Below are positions 1-8,025 of a DNA stretch of 18,693 nt, in pieces. Made by a program: the position numbers and the translations under genes. The stretch comes from JAFGLP01 sp050014895 (GTDB lineage Bacteria; Chloroflexota; Dehalococcoidia; GIF9; UBA5629): the NCBI GenBank assembly GCA_050014895.1, contig JBEKCL010000050.1:1-18693 (forward strand), given 5' to 3'. The notes under the pieces are model-generated. The model was not told the origin of the DNA. It made no database searches and saw only the letters and a list, made by a program, of their open reading frames with translations. Numbering within the stretch: position 1 is the first letter of the stretch; every line of letters begins with the position of its first letter.

Positions 1-155
1 ATGCCGCTTTCGTTCAACTTGATAGCTTCAGGGTTGCTCTTGTAGCCCTGAGGTGCAAGCTGGCAAGCGGAGAACAGAGTGATGGCGCATATCAGCATTG
101 CACCAAAACATAGTGCATAAGATATGCGGACGTTCTTATTTGCGTAGAAGTTCAT
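1..155 (-). CDS. Lipoprotein N-terminus, partial (runs off window)
   Basis: The reading frame starts at an ATG on the minus strand and is open to the window edge, giving 51 residues (MNFYANKNVRISYALCFGAM...). It has a basic N-region, a hydrophobic stretch at about residues 12-27 and a lipobox LFSAC with the acylated cysteine at C31, so the product is probably an exported, lipid-anchored protein. A weak purine-rich SD (GGGGAT) lies 5 nt upstream. The mature part seen (QLAPQGYKSNPEAIKLNESG) is too short to assign to a family. Other lipoproteins in this window carry sulfite-oxidase-fold domains, but nothing here proves this is another. The frame is too short for a 60-residue ORF cut-off. Confidence 0.65.
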   Translation of the reverse strand, partial: MNFYANKNVRISYALCFGAMLICAITLFSACQLAPQGYKSNPEAIKLNESG

Positions 156-204
156 GAATTATCCCCATTAAACAGCAATTAGTATCATCCTGATATCCGA
201 GAAA

Positions 205-543
205 TGAATTATAGCATAGCCGCTCACTTACCCCGTAACACTCTCGCAGCCACTCACCGTATTCCCTAAACTGAGCAGGCTTTAGCCTTTTTCCGTATCA
301 TCTTCTGCAATATCTGCTTGACGAGACTACGGTCAGCTATCAGTTGCTTAAGCTTCCTTTTCTCATCCTCCAAAATCTTCAACCTCCAGACTTCAGCTAC
401 ACCCATGCCAATATACTTTTTACAGAGATAAAATATCTGCTTAACGATGTCCATCTTCCGGCAAACCTTCGCAACTGGGGTCCCTGATCAAGCCTGCCTC
501 AGGGCGAACACAACCCGTTCCGGAATAAGATGAGACTTGTCAT
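205..543 (-). pseudogene. Degenerate IS3-family transposase (orfA plus start of orfB)
   Basis: Minus-strand translation gives a recognisable IS3 OrfA. 'VVFALRQA' is followed by an in-frame TGA, then 'SGTPVAKVCRK', 'FYLCKKYIGMGVAEVWRLK', and the leucine-zipper region 'EDEKRKLKQLIADRSLVKQI' ending 'IRKK'. These match the usual OrfA order: helix-turn-helix around VCRK, then FYxWKKKYxGMGVxExRRLKxLExEN, then KQLVADLSLDKQ. A possible ATG at 541-543 is one base out of frame. Near the end the frame shifts by one base at an A-rich run and continues as 'KPAQFREYGEWLRECYGVSE', the typical OrfB beginning (KPAxRRELVxWLRExYGVSERRAC). Homology stops near 205, just before the lipoprotein gene. The nonsense codon, the frameshift and the missing orfB body make this a relic. 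No intact inverted terminal repeats were identified. Confidence 0.85.
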
Positions 544-629
544 GGCACTAATACTCTCTTACAAAGAATTCCAGCATTGCGTAAAAATCTCCCCATTTTT
601 AAATCCAGTTTCTGGGAAACAGATCACAT

Positions 630-658
630 TTGCAAATATCAATTTTTTATGCCACAAT
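630..658 (+). promoter_or_regulatory. Possible promoter of the iron operon
   Basis: TTGCAA (630-635) and CACAAT (653-658) are separated by 17 nt, a plausible but weak sigma-70-type pair (4/6 matches each). They lie just upstream of, and touching, the palindromic operator-like block before the DtxR-family gene, so a bound repressor could block initiation. Assigned by position and spacing only. Confidence 0.35.
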
Positions 659-668
659 TAAGCCAGTT

Positions 669-688
669 TAATTAAGCAGGCTTAATTA
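669..688 (+). promoter_or_regulatory. Palindromic operator-like site upstream of DtxR-FeoA gene
   Basis: TAATTAAGC-AG-GCTTAATTA is a perfect 9-bp inverted repeat with a 2-nt centre. It lies 14 nt before the start codon and just before the SD AAGGAGG (690-696). A second arm AATTAAGCC (656-664) pairs with GGCTTAATT (679-687), so two overlapping dyads occupy 656-688. DtxR/IdeR/MntR repressors bind AT-rich interrupted palindromes of about 19 bp upstream of their own or iron-uptake genes, so autoregulation by the downstream product is the simple reading. Binding itself is inferred. Confidence 0.65.
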
Positions 689-702
689 TAAGGAGGCTTA
701 AA

Positions 703-1614
703 ATGGAAGGCGAACGGACAGAGGAATATCTGGAAGCTATATACAAGAGACAGGGCAAGGAGACCCCGGTTTCCACATCGTCCCTGGCAGCTGACCTGGG
801 CGTATCGCAGCCTGCTGTCACCGATATGCTGCGTACTTTGGAAAACAAGGGACTGATTGATTACAAGGTTGGCAAGGGAGTTGCGCTTACACACTCAGGT
901 GAAGAAATGGCGCTTGTGGTAATAAGACGTCACCGGCTGTGGGAGAGGTTTCTGACGGACGTGCTGGGCATGAAGTGGGATAAAGTACATGAAGAGGCCT
1001 GCCGGTTGGAGCACGCTACCTCGATTGATATAGAGAAAGGGCTATCCAGTATTCTTGGTAATATTGATACCTGTCCGCACGGGCATTCCATACCGGATGA
1101 AAAGGGCAATATCAAGCCGGAAAAAACCACGCCTTTATCGCAGTTTCATTCACTGCAGACAGTACGCATATTGACGGTCGACGATAAAGACCCCAAGTTA
1201 TTGAGACGGATTGAGAAGTTGGGACTGCGTCCAGGCGCGGTTGTCACCATATTAAAAAGAAACAAGGACGGCTCGCTCGATATTGAGCTTGAAAAGGAGA
1301 AATTCACCCTCGACAATGCAACCGCCTCCATCCTTACAGCGGAACCGGCTCTTGAAAAGTTGCTTGCCACGGAGGAAGCCGAAATTGCCTTGGGCAAACT
1401 GTCGCCCGGCGAGTCTGCGGTGATTAAGACCTGCGGAGGCGGGCGAGAGTCCCTAGGAAGGTGCCTGTCATTGGGCTTCACGCCGGGAAGTGTCATCAAA
1501 ATGGTGGAAAATTATAGCCGCGGGCCCGTGCTGGTTAAGGTACATGATACCGAGGTGGCAATCGGAAGACAGCTCGCTGAAAAAATATCGGTAGCCCGAA
1601 GGGAAGTCGCATGA
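703..1614 (+). CDS. DtxR/IdeR-family iron-dependent regulator fused to FeoA domains
   Basis: A 303-residue protein. Residues about 1-65 form a winged helix-turn-helix (SLAADLGVSQPAVTDMLRTLENKGLI). Residues about 66-130 form the metal-binding dimerisation domain, with H77, E81 and the C100-x-x-E103-H104 signature (EEACRLEHATS), followed by CPHGHSIP (C124, H126, H128). A Cys in the first position of that signature is typical of iron-sensing DtxR/IdeR rather than Mn-sensing MntR, which has Glu. Residues about 145-215 and 228-298 are two SH3-like FeoA-type domains; the second (LSPGESAVIK...GRCLSLGFTPGSVIKM) reads like a free-standing FeoA. Family members usually have about 140-230 residues, so the extra domain is an added FeoA. 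The SD AAGGAGG is 6 nt upstream of ATG. The gene overlaps feoB by 4 nt (ATGA), indicating translational coupling. The likely role is to repress the operon when ferrous iron is plentiful, with the FeoA part perhaps also acting on FeoB. Confidence 0.9.
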   Translation: MEGERTEEYLEAIYKRQGKETPVSTSSLAADLGVSQPAVTDMLRTLENKGLIDYKVGKGVALTHSGEEMALVVIRRHRLWERFLTDVLGMKWDKVHEEACRLEHATSIDIEKGLSSILGNIDTCPHGHSIPDEKGNIKPEKTTPLSQFHSLQTVRILTVDDKDPKLLRRIEKLGLRPGAVVTILKRNKDGSLDIELEKEKFTLDNATASILTAEPALEKLLATEEAEIALGKLSPGESAVIKTCGGGRESLGRCLSLGFTPGSVIKMVENYSRGPVLVKVHDTEVAIGRQLAEKISVARREVA

Positions 1615-3614
1615 TAGAAAGTGCGAAAGAGAAGGTAATTACCGTCGCTCTGGCAGGCTCGCCCAACGTGGGCAAAAGCACAGTCTTCAACCTGTTGACC
1701 GGCCTTTCGCAGCATGTTGGGAACTGGCCGGGCAAGACGGTTGAGCAGAAAACCGGTGTATTTCGCCAGAACGGCTTGACTATGAATATCGTGGATTTGC
1801 CCGGCACATACAGCCTGACCGCCAATTCCGCTGAGGAACAGATAGCCAGGGACTATCTGGTGAATGAGCACCCTGATATCGTAGTCGCGGTCGTCAATGC
1901 GGCCAGCCTGGAACGAAATCTGTACCTGGTAGCTGAGCTCATAGAACTTGCCCCGCGCCTGGTAATTGCTCTGAATATGATAGATGTGGCCGAGCAGCAG
2001 GGTATGAAGATCGATGCCGAGGCTTTGTCGCGGACGCTGAATATACCGGTCATCCCCATAGTGGCCCGCGCCAACAAGGGGCTCCGTGAGCTGGTAAGCC
2101 AGCTCGACCAGGAGTGCGGCGCAGCGGCCGGTTTACGTGACGTGAAACACATCGAGTACGGCAGTGAGATAAAGGGCGTAATAGACCATGTGGAAGGATT
2201 GCTGCATGACGGCGTAACCACCCCATACCCGAAACACTGGGCGGCTATGAAGCTGCTCGAGGGTGACGGCCAGATAAACAAGCTGGTCAGGGGACGTATG
2301 CCAGCAGAACGTTGGCCTGCGCTGGAATCTTATCTAAGAGAAAATGAGTCGGCGGCTGTCACTATAGCCACGCTTCGCTTCGAGTGGGTCGAGAGGATGA
2401 TGGCGGTATCACAGGAAAAACCACGTATTGGACAGGTCTCATTGACGGAGAAAATTGACCGCGCTGCGACGCACCCTGTCTGGGGACTTTTGATACTGGT
2501 GGCAGTACTCGGCGCTATCTTTTGTTTGGTTTTCAGCATCGGAGTCCCTATACAGAAATTCCTCGACGTCAATTTGATTGTGAGAGCCAGAGAATTTATT
2601 CACACCCTTTCTTTTATGCCGCAATGGCTCCAGGGATTTCTGGCCGACGGCGTTCTTGCCGGCGCTGGGACGGTGCTCACATTTGTCCCCATACTTTTCT
2701 TCTTCTTTGCGGCGTGGTCTATTATGGAAGACATCGGTTATACGGCACGGGCCGCCTTCGTAACAGACAGGTTCATGCATGCGATTGGGCTTCATGGCAA
2801 GTCCTGCCTGCCGCTGGTCCTGGGGTTCGGATGCAACGTGCCTGCGATCCTGGGAACACGTATTATTGACTCGCCGCGCGCCCGCCTCCTTACAATATTG
2901 ATAACGCCGCTCGTCCCATGCACGGGCAGAATGGCCGTAATTGCCATTATTGCCGCTGCATTCTTCGGGACTGCAGGGGTACTGGTCTCAATCGGAATTA
3001 TGATATTCAGTCTGCTGATGCTGGTGATAGTCGGCTTGATACTCAACAAGTTCGTCATACGCGGTGAGAGCAGCGCATTGATCATGGAGCTTCCCCTTTA
3101 CCACGTGCCAGATTTAAAACTCATAGGTTTGGTTACCTGGCAGAATATATTGGCCTTCATCAAGCGTGCGGGCACCATTATCCTGGCAGTATCTATCCTG
3201 GTGTGGCTGTTATCTGTTATCCCCAACGGCGATATCAATAGCAGCATCCTGGCCGGCATAGGAAAATTTCTGGAGCCGCTGGGCCGACTAATGGGACTCA
3301 ACTGGCAGATGATGGTGGCGCTTCTGTCCAGCTTCGTGGCAAAGGAAAATACCATTGCTACATTGGGCGTGATCTTTAGCGGTAGCAGCGGCGATCTTAC
3401 TCAGCATCTGAAGGCGATACTGACCCCGGCTGCGGCTGTGGCCTTCCTGGTAATCCAGGTGCTGTTCATACCGTGCGTAGCCACCATTGCTGCCATTCGC
3501 CAGGAGACCGGGAGCTGGCGCTGGCCGGCTTTCACTCTGGTTTATCAACTCGTGCTGTCTTTCGCCATGGCTATACTGGTATTTCAGGCAGCGAGGCTGT
3601 TCCAGGGTATATAA
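1611..3614 (+). CDS. feoB: Ferrous iron transporter FeoB
   Basis: A 667-residue inner-membrane Fe(II) transporter with a cytoplasmic GTPase domain. G1 is GSPNVGKS (16-23), G3 is DLPG (62-65), G4 is NMID (122-125) and G5 lies near ARA (152-154). A helical spacer follows to about residue 285, then a polytopic membrane region. The two gate modules carry GFGCNVPAI (405-413) and PLVPCTGRMAVIA (433-445), each with the conserved cysteine. Further on are VAKENTIATLGVIF (576-589) and the late FIPCVATIAA motif. The length is normal for the shorter FeoB type without a long N-terminal or FeoC tail. The ATG overlaps the preceding DtxR-FeoA stop (ATGA), so both are made from one mRNA under the upstream operator. 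No damage is visible. Confidence 0.97.
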   Translation: MIESAKEKVITVALAGSPNVGKSTVFNLLTGLSQHVGNWPGKTVEQKTGVFRQNGLTMNIVDLPGTYSLTANSAEEQIARDYLVNEHPDIVVAVVNAASLERNLYLVAELIELAPRLVIALNMIDVAEQQGMKIDAEALSRTLNIPVIPIVARANKGLRELVSQLDQECGAAAGLRDVKHIEYGSEIKGVIDHVEGLLHDGVTTPYPKHWAAMKLLEGDGQINKLVRGRMPAERWPALESYLRENESAAVTIATLRFEWVERMMAVSQEKPRIGQVSLTEKIDRAATHPVWGLLILVAVLGAIFCLVFSIGVPIQKFLDVNLIVRAREFIHTLSFMPQWLQGFLADGVLAGAGTVLTFVPILFFFFAAWSIMEDIGYTARAAFVTDRFMHAIGLHGKSCLPLVLGFGCNVPAILGTRIIDSPRARLLTILITPLVPCTGRMAVIAIIAAAFFGTAGVLVSIGIMIFSLLMLVIVGLILNKFVIRGESSALIMELPLYHVPDLKLIGLVTWQNILAFIKRAGTIILAVSILVWLLSVIPNGDINSSILAGIGKFLEPLGRLMGLNWQMMVALLSSFVAKENTIATLGVIFSGSSGDLTQHLKAILTPAAAVAFLVIQVLFIPCVATIAAIRQETGSWRWPAFTLVYQLVLSFAMAILVFQAARLFQGI

Positions 3615-3652
3615 CCAGCAGGTCCGTTCAACAGCTATAAATGGAGGTTCCT

Positions 3653-4228
3653 ATGACCAGGGTTTTTAATGAAAGAGAAGACATGAGATTAGGCAAATTT
3701 GAATTTCTGGCCATGAATAATCCGCTCCGCAGGTGGCATCAGAAACATGTGGAGCTTAAGATATTTAAAGACCTGTTAAAGAAAGCCCGCATTGAACTTA
3801 ACGGCAAAGTAATCATGGACGGGGGATGCGGATCCGGATATAGTACCGGACTTATTGCAAGTGAATTTCATCCATCACGCATTGTAGCTTTCGACTTCAT
3901 GCCGGAACAGATCGCCCTAGCGAAAAAACGCAACCTGCAAGTTGATTTTGCTGTCGGGGACCTGACAAAGATTGATGCTGCTGATGGAACCTTTGATGCT
4001 GTCTTTATATTCGGTGTCCTTCACCATATCCCGGAATGGACAGAAGCACTTTTACAAATATCAAGAGTCCTTAAACTAGGTGGAATCCTTCTGGTAGAGG
4101 AACCTAGCTATAGGTTCGATTGGGATGGTTTTGAATCGGGGATTAAGCATGCCGGTTTTGAAATAATAGATATGACAAGATACTCTGTCTGGGACTTTCA
4201 TTTCTATCTCTGTAGAAAAACTGGGTGA
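3653..4228 (+). CDS. Class I SAM-dependent methyltransferase
   Basis: A 191-residue Rossmann-fold methyltransferase. Motif I is VIMDGGCGSGYSTG (53-66). The acidic residue ending strand 2 is D81 (VAFD), then come GDL (102-104) and the post-motif DAVFIFGVLHHIPEW (115-129), with LKLGGILLVEEP following. The type-11 methyltransferase pattern suggests a small-molecule or quinone-type acceptor, but the substrate cannot be told. The frame also has an ATG at 3641, but GGAGG (3643-3647) sits between the two ATGs, 5 nt before the ATG at 3653, which decides the start. It lies 38 nt behind feoB on the same strand and may be co-transcribed; a functional link to iron uptake is not evident. The C-terminus (WDFHFYLCRKTG) looks complete. 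The 250 nt after it show no gene. Confidence 0.88.
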   Translation: MTRVFNEREDMRLGKFEFLAMNNPLRRWHQKHVELKIFKDLLKKARIELNGKVIMDGGCGSGYSTGLIASEFHPSRIVAFDFMPEQIALAKKRNLQVDFAVGDLTKIDAADGTFDAVFIFGVLHHIPEWTEALLQISRVLKLGGILLVEEPSYRFDWDGFESGIKHAGFEIIDMTRYSVWDFHFYLCRKTG

Positions 4229-4478
4229 TGCCCTTTTTGTGCCGTGCTAAAGCGTTGGCAGTCTGACTGCACCTTGTCTGAGTCCGCGAGTGTCTGGAGA
4301 GCTGTTACCATCCGGTGATAGTGTGCGCTATACTCGGCGTTCAAAGTTGCTTCAGAGGGATTTTCTGGACATGATGTGCCTCCCTTGGATTATTTCTTGA
4401 GAAATATTTAGCGGAGCTAAGTATACGGTCGTCGGCAAAACCTTTCAGCCTGAAATTCCTTTAGATGTTAGATTATTA

Positions 4479-5036
4479 TCAGAATTCTATTACTTCTGTT
4501 TTTCTGAGTTCAGCGAATTTCTCAGCATTGGGATCCTTACCACCAATTACACCATTATGATGTTCAATTATTTGAGAAGCCAAAAAAACATCTGTATCAT
4601 AAGTACTATGTCCGTCACTCACAAGAATTGTTTTATATCCTAGACTGAATGCACGTCGGCACGTCGTATCTACACAGTATTCTGTCTGAAGCCCCATGAT
4701 GATTAATTTAGTAATATTCATAGATTGTAGTTTTTCATGCAAAGTCGTGTTATAAAAGGAATCTGCGTGACTTTTACAAATAACTATATCATGTTCTTGA
4801 GATTTAATTTGAGGGTGGATTTCCCATAATGGTTTGCCTTTGCCCATAAGCGAATCATCGCTCCCTGTATATTGTAAATATACTATCGGTATGTTAGCAG
4901 CCCGGGCTTTTTGTGTTAAAGTTTGAATGTTCTTTAGTAATTGTTCAGCGTTATATATTTTTTTGCCATCAAACTTCTCTCTTGCAAAAAGTGCAACCTG
5001 GACATCCACTATCAAAATAGCGGTTTTATCTTTCAT
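4479..5036 (-). CDS. Isochorismatase-like cysteine hydrolase
   Basis: A 185-residue member of the isochorismatase/nicotinamidase-like hydrolase superfamily. The expected catalytic triad is D11 (AILIVDVQ), K88 (VICKSHADSF) and C121 (MGLQTEYCVDTTCRRA). The hydrophobic strand and a cis-peptide-type region before the Cys are in the usual order, and the length is normal for the family. Such enzymes hydrolyse amide or ester-type bonds in small metabolites; the substrate cannot be read from sequence, and nicotinamidase metal-site residues are not obvious. The frame extends to an ATG at 5072, but AAGGGGGAAAC directly precedes the ATG at 5036, so that start is preferred. It is monocistronic on minus, with a likely promoter at 5081-5109. 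Confidence 0.88.
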   Translation of the reverse strand: MKDKTAILIVDVQVALFAREKFDGKKIYNAEQLLKNIQTLTQKARAANIPIVYLQYTGSDDSLMGKGKPLWEIHPQIKSQEHDIVICKSHADSFYNTTLHEKLQSMNITKLIIMGLQTEYCVDTTCRRAFSLGYKTILVSDGHSTYDTDVFLASQIIEHHNGVIGGKDPNAEKFAELRKTEVIEF

Positions 5037-5080
5037 TTTGTTTCCCCCTTTTTCACTTTCAAATACTTCCATTCATATAC

Positions 5081-5109
5081 AATAAACAGTATCCAAGATA
5101 TATTGACAA
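5081..5109 (-). promoter_or_regulatory. Likely promoter of isochorismatase-like gene
   Basis: Read on minus, TTGTCA (5109-5104) is followed after 17 nt by TTTATT (5086-5081). The -35 matches 5/6 of the sigma-70 consensus and the -10 matches 4/6. The spacing and the roughly 45-nt distance to the start codon at 5036 fit. Confidence 0.45.
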
Positions 5110-5266
5110 TATCAGGCTCCTACCAGTGCGGTCAAGGCCAACAATCTTTTCCGTTACCCTACTTTAAGAAGTTGTTTTTTACAAGAGAAATCCTACGTTC
5201 AATTGTTGTAACTACATTCTGCACGGGCAGCGGTTCATAAAACAGCCCTGGCAACATTATAGCTAT

Positions 5267-5383
5267 ATGGTGGAGCGTTGATGGCAGCAGTATAATAAAG
5301 AGCGTCGTTTCGGAGCTTTGGGGAATATGGCTCCATGGGAGTATACATCCGTAACGGCAATAGCGAATGACCCGCAAAACTAG
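5267..5383 (+). pseudogene. IS3-type transposase OrfB C-terminal remnant
   Basis: The plus-strand frame reads MVER, an in-frame TGA (5279-5281), then WQQYNKERRFGALGNMAPWEY up to a TAG at 5381-5383. This resembles the end of the IS3-family integrase domain, where the usual pattern is W...YNxERPHxALGxxxPxEY. The PH of ERPH has become RF. No DDE catalytic core is seen upstream. The stop, the small size and the missing core show it is a relic. It overlaps the first 17 nt of the nitroreductase reading frame. Confidence 0.65.
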
Positions 5384-6287
5384 CATTGCGTCTGGCACAG
5401 AAAAAGGTAGGCCATCAAAAGTTCACGATGGTTATGATCCGTCTATTTCCATAGAAATTTCAGCCAAATGCACTGCTTGTGGTATTTGTGTAGAAGTATG
5501 CCCCATAGGCACGCTCTCATTTGATTTAGCAATTACTAAGTCTCGGCGACCTGTGATTTTTGACCCTTCGATCTGTTTAGGCTGTGGTCAATGCATTGCG
5601 GTCTGTCCTGCTGACGCGATTTCCAATAACCATCTTCCGATTTCCGAGTTTAGTAGCATTAATTTCAACCCCAAGATTGAATGGGACGAATTTATTGCGT
5701 TAACTCGGCAACGGCGGAGCGTGCGTCGCTTCTCAACCACTCCGGTACCTAAAGAGATAATCTCCAATATTTTGAATGAATCCACGCGTTATGCTCCAAC
5801 GGGCTCGAACCGACAGGCGGTTGAAATTATCTTGATAGAAGGAGAACGCCTGCGGGCAATTCGGATAGAGATGAACACTTCGATATTGCGTCTTCATAAG
5901 GTGTTGAAATACACTCACTGGATCTCAAACGAACTGGAACTTCAGTGGCGTCACATGCGGGCCTGGAAACGAGCAATTGAATTGGGGATGGATCCTTCAA
6001 CACGAAATGCGCCACTTATAATGCTATTCATCACTGATAACCGTGTGAAAGAGAATGAAACCGATGCTGCAATCCTCTCTTACCAAACCGTGCTTAGCGC
6101 GGAAATCCTTGGATTAAAAACCTGCTATTTCGGTGCGATTGTAAATCTTTTACCGTTTTCGCAGAAGCTGAAAAAAATGCTCAATTTGCCCAAGCACCGG
6201 CAGGTGATATGCGGACTCTTGATAGGATACACAAAAATCAAATATCACAAGATCGTCAGTCGTAAGCCCTTGGAATTAATTTCTTGA
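5367..6287 (+). CDS. Ferredoxin-nitroreductase fusion (FMN oxidoreductase)
   Basis: A 306-residue protein. An N-terminal 2x[4Fe-4S] ferredoxin domain carries C35-x2-C38-x2-C41-x3-C45-P and C70-x2-C73-x2-C76-x3-C80-P. A nitroreductase domain follows with RQRRSVRRF (114-122), the FMN-binding start, then APTGSNRQ (143-150) and GLKTCYFGA near the end. These cytoplasmic enzymes pass electrons from the Fe-S clusters to FMN and reduce nitro, quinone or similar substrates; the natural substrate is unknown. The start is odd. The only ATG before the first cluster lies inside an IS3 orfB relic, there is no SD, and about 34 residues precede the first Cys where the family normally has fewer than 10. The original 5' end was probably replaced, so the true start and expression are uncertain. 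The domains themselves look intact. Confidence 0.88.
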   Translation: MTRKTSIASGTEKGRPSKVHDGYDPSISIEISAKCTACGICVEVCPIGTLSFDLAITKSRRPVIFDPSICLGCGQCIAVCPADAISNNHLPISEFSSINFNPKIEWDEFIALTRQRRSVRRFSTTPVPKEIISNILNESTRYAPTGSNRQAVEIILIEGERLRAIRIEMNTSILRLHKVLKYTHWISNELELQWRHMRAWKRAIELGMDPSTRNAPLIMLFITDNRVKENETDAAILSYQTVLSAEILGLKTCYFGAIVNLLPFSQKLKKMLNLPKHRQVICGLLIGYTKIKYHKIVSRKPLELIS

Positions 6288-6320
6288 AACTTATTGGAAT
6301 TCCGCCTACATCTCTTTCTC

Positions 6321-6370
6321 ATTTCACGTTTGCCCGTGCGGAATATAATCACAACAATTGAACGTGAAAT
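6321..6370. repeat. Perfect 10-bp inverted repeat, 30-nt spacer
   Basis: ATTTCACGTT (6321-6330) is repeated inverted as AACGTGAAAT (6361-6370), about 30 nt after the nitroreductase stop. No T-run follows the second arm, so a standard terminator is unlikely. It could be an operator pair, a decayed small element or an RNA hairpin. The rest of the 277-nt gap before the next gene holds only an orphan AAAGGAGG (near 6474) with no start codon behind it. Confidence 0.55.
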
Positions 6371-6564
6371 TGCGCTTATAAAAACCAGCTTATTAAAGTG
6401 AGTTCATCCCTTTGACAAGCAGACCGAATTGCCATCTTGACCAATTAATATCCATATTGGTAGTCTTATATTTAAAGGAGGAAAGAGGTTACTGCCTTTC
6501 AGCCAACTGCCAATTGAAATAATCTATCATGCTTTGATCAAATGCCATCTCTTGGGGCGTTATC

Positions 6565-7995
6565 ATGTGGAAAGATGCCAAAGATTATATAAAGGCCATG
6601 CCATCCTGGAAAAAGTTCCTCTGGTTTGCACTGGTTGCAGCCGGAACTTTGCTGATGCTTGCCTTCCTTATCTGGGCCTTTAGCCAGCGCGGGACAATAG
6701 CGCTATTCGAATTTGACCGCGGCTACCGGATACGTTTCATCATATTTATCTGCTATACCGTTGCACTGCCGCTGCTTGCATTTCTGGACATTTATCTTGG
6801 TTCACGCAAACCGGCAGGAAAGATCCGTTTGCCTTCAACATACATTTGGGTCATAGCTGCCGTTGCCATTATTCTCTCCTCCGTCCTAATGGGATGGCTG
6901 ATACCACAACCGTCGCAGCGGGTGGGTGACAAGGCGGTGCAATTGCTGATGGCAGATGGCACAGGCAAATACGGCATCCCAAATTTGGCTGTGACATTCT
7001 GGACTATTAATCCCTCGCAAAATACACTGAAGTGGGGAGAAAAGGATACCAGCAATATCGTAAAAGAGGATAAACCTTCGCAGCAGCATGCTTTCATGCT
7101 GCGCGACGTCCAACCTTCTACCGGATACTGGTATAGCTTGAACGATGCTAAGCCGGTTCAATTTGTCACCATGCCGGGAAAAGGACAGCCTCTTCACTTT
7201 GCCGTGGGAAGCGATGCTCATTTCGGCTCTGACGCTTCACGTAACGACCTGACGCGCCAGATGCTGCAGCAGATTGCCGACCCCGCTCATAACTACCAGA
7301 TGTTCTTCTACCTTGGCGACCTGGTTGACCATGGCTTTAGCGATGCACAATGGAAAGAAGCAATACAGGCACTCTCGGCAACCACTTCCACAATACCGAC
7401 GCGGTGTATTGTCGGCAACCATGAAACGCTCTTCGGAGGCGTAAATTTATATGAGGATTATATGTCCCCTCAGCCAATGGAAGTTCAGACCGGGTCAAGG
7501 CTATGGCAACGCATCGATGTAGACAACGTGCATTTCTTGCTGCTCGATCTTGAATGGGGTACTGAGACCTATACACCGGAACAGGCAACCTGGCTAGAGC
7601 GCCAGCTTTCAACCATACCTGCCGGAGACTGGCGTATCGTGATGAATCATTGCTTTTACTATAGCTCCGGGGGTCGCTGGGAGTGGGACGCCTATGACGA
7701 CAAGGATATGATCGACAAGCTGGTGCCATTGTTCGAAAAATATCATGTCAATCTCGTTTTCTCCGGACATAACCACCTGCTTGAGCTGTTACAGAAAAAC
7801 GACATCACTTATGTTATATGTGGCGGCTTCGGGGGTTTACCCGCTCCTGAGAGGACGTATATTTCACCGGCCAGCATCTGGTATATGGCAAACCAGCGAG
7901 CCTTTATGGACGTTACGGTGTCACAAGACAATGCAACGCTGACATTCCGCGACCCCGATTACAAAGAATTGAAATCCTTGACGGTATCACGCTGA
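6565..7995 (+). CDS. Membrane-anchored purple-acid-phosphatase-type metallophosphoesterase
   Basis: A 476-residue protein. Three N-terminal membrane helices (about 17-40, 57-79 and 93-113) are followed by a beta-rich segment (about 123-203) that looks like the fibronectin-type domain of purple acid phosphatases. A calcineurin-like catalytic domain (about 210-440) carries all metal motifs in order: SDAH (D217, H219), GDLVDHG (D252), GNHE (N285, H286), MNH (H362) and SGHNH (H402, H404). It should hydrolyse phosphomonoesters or diesters with a two-metal centre, most likely on the outside of the membrane since the catalytic part follows an odd number of helices; that topology is inferred. GGGG lies 8 nt before the ATG. 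It stands alone, and a hairpin repeat follows about 30 nt after the stop. Confidence 0.88.
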   Translation: MWKDAKDYIKAMPSWKKFLWFALVAAGTLLMLAFLIWAFSQRGTIALFEFDRGYRIRFIIFICYTVALPLLAFLDIYLGSRKPAGKIRLPSTYIWVIAAVAIILSSVLMGWLIPQPSQRVGDKAVQLLMADGTGKYGIPNLAVTFWTINPSQNTLKWGEKDTSNIVKEDKPSQQHAFMLRDVQPSTGYWYSLNDAKPVQFVTMPGKGQPLHFAVGSDAHFGSDASRNDLTRQMLQQIADPAHNYQMFFYLGDLVDHGFSDAQWKEAIQALSATTSTIPTRCIVGNHETLFGGVNLYEDYMSPQPMEVQTGSRLWQRIDVDNVHFLLLDLEWGTETYTPEQATWLERQLSTIPAGDWRIVMNHCFYYSSGGRWEWDAYDDKDMIDKLVPLFEKYHVNLVFSGHNHLLELLQKNDITYVICGGFGGLPAPERTYISPASIWYMANQRAFMDVTVSQDNATLTFRDPDYKELKSLTVSR

Positions 7996-8025
7996 ATGTG
8001 ATCACAGGGCATAACCATAAAACAA

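Noticed and set aside
682..894. 70-residue minus-strand frame over the operator and DtxR start
   Set aside because: Shadow of the DtxR-FeoA gene, and it would read through the operator-like palindromes.
5159..5398. 79-residue minus-strand frame across the orfB relic
   Set aside because: It is antisense to the better-supported orfB remnant, with no SD or family features.
6400..6445. Similarity of TTCATCCC-TTG-CAA here to about 13533-13550
   Set aside because: Only about 15 of 18 bases match and the flanks do not align in order; too weak to call a repeat.
6473..6487. Strong SD-like AAAGGAGGAAAGAGG
   Set aside because: No ATG, GTG or TTG follows within a usable distance, and the metallophosphoesterase ATG is about 80 nt further on with its own weaker SD. 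It may be a relic of a deleted gene start.
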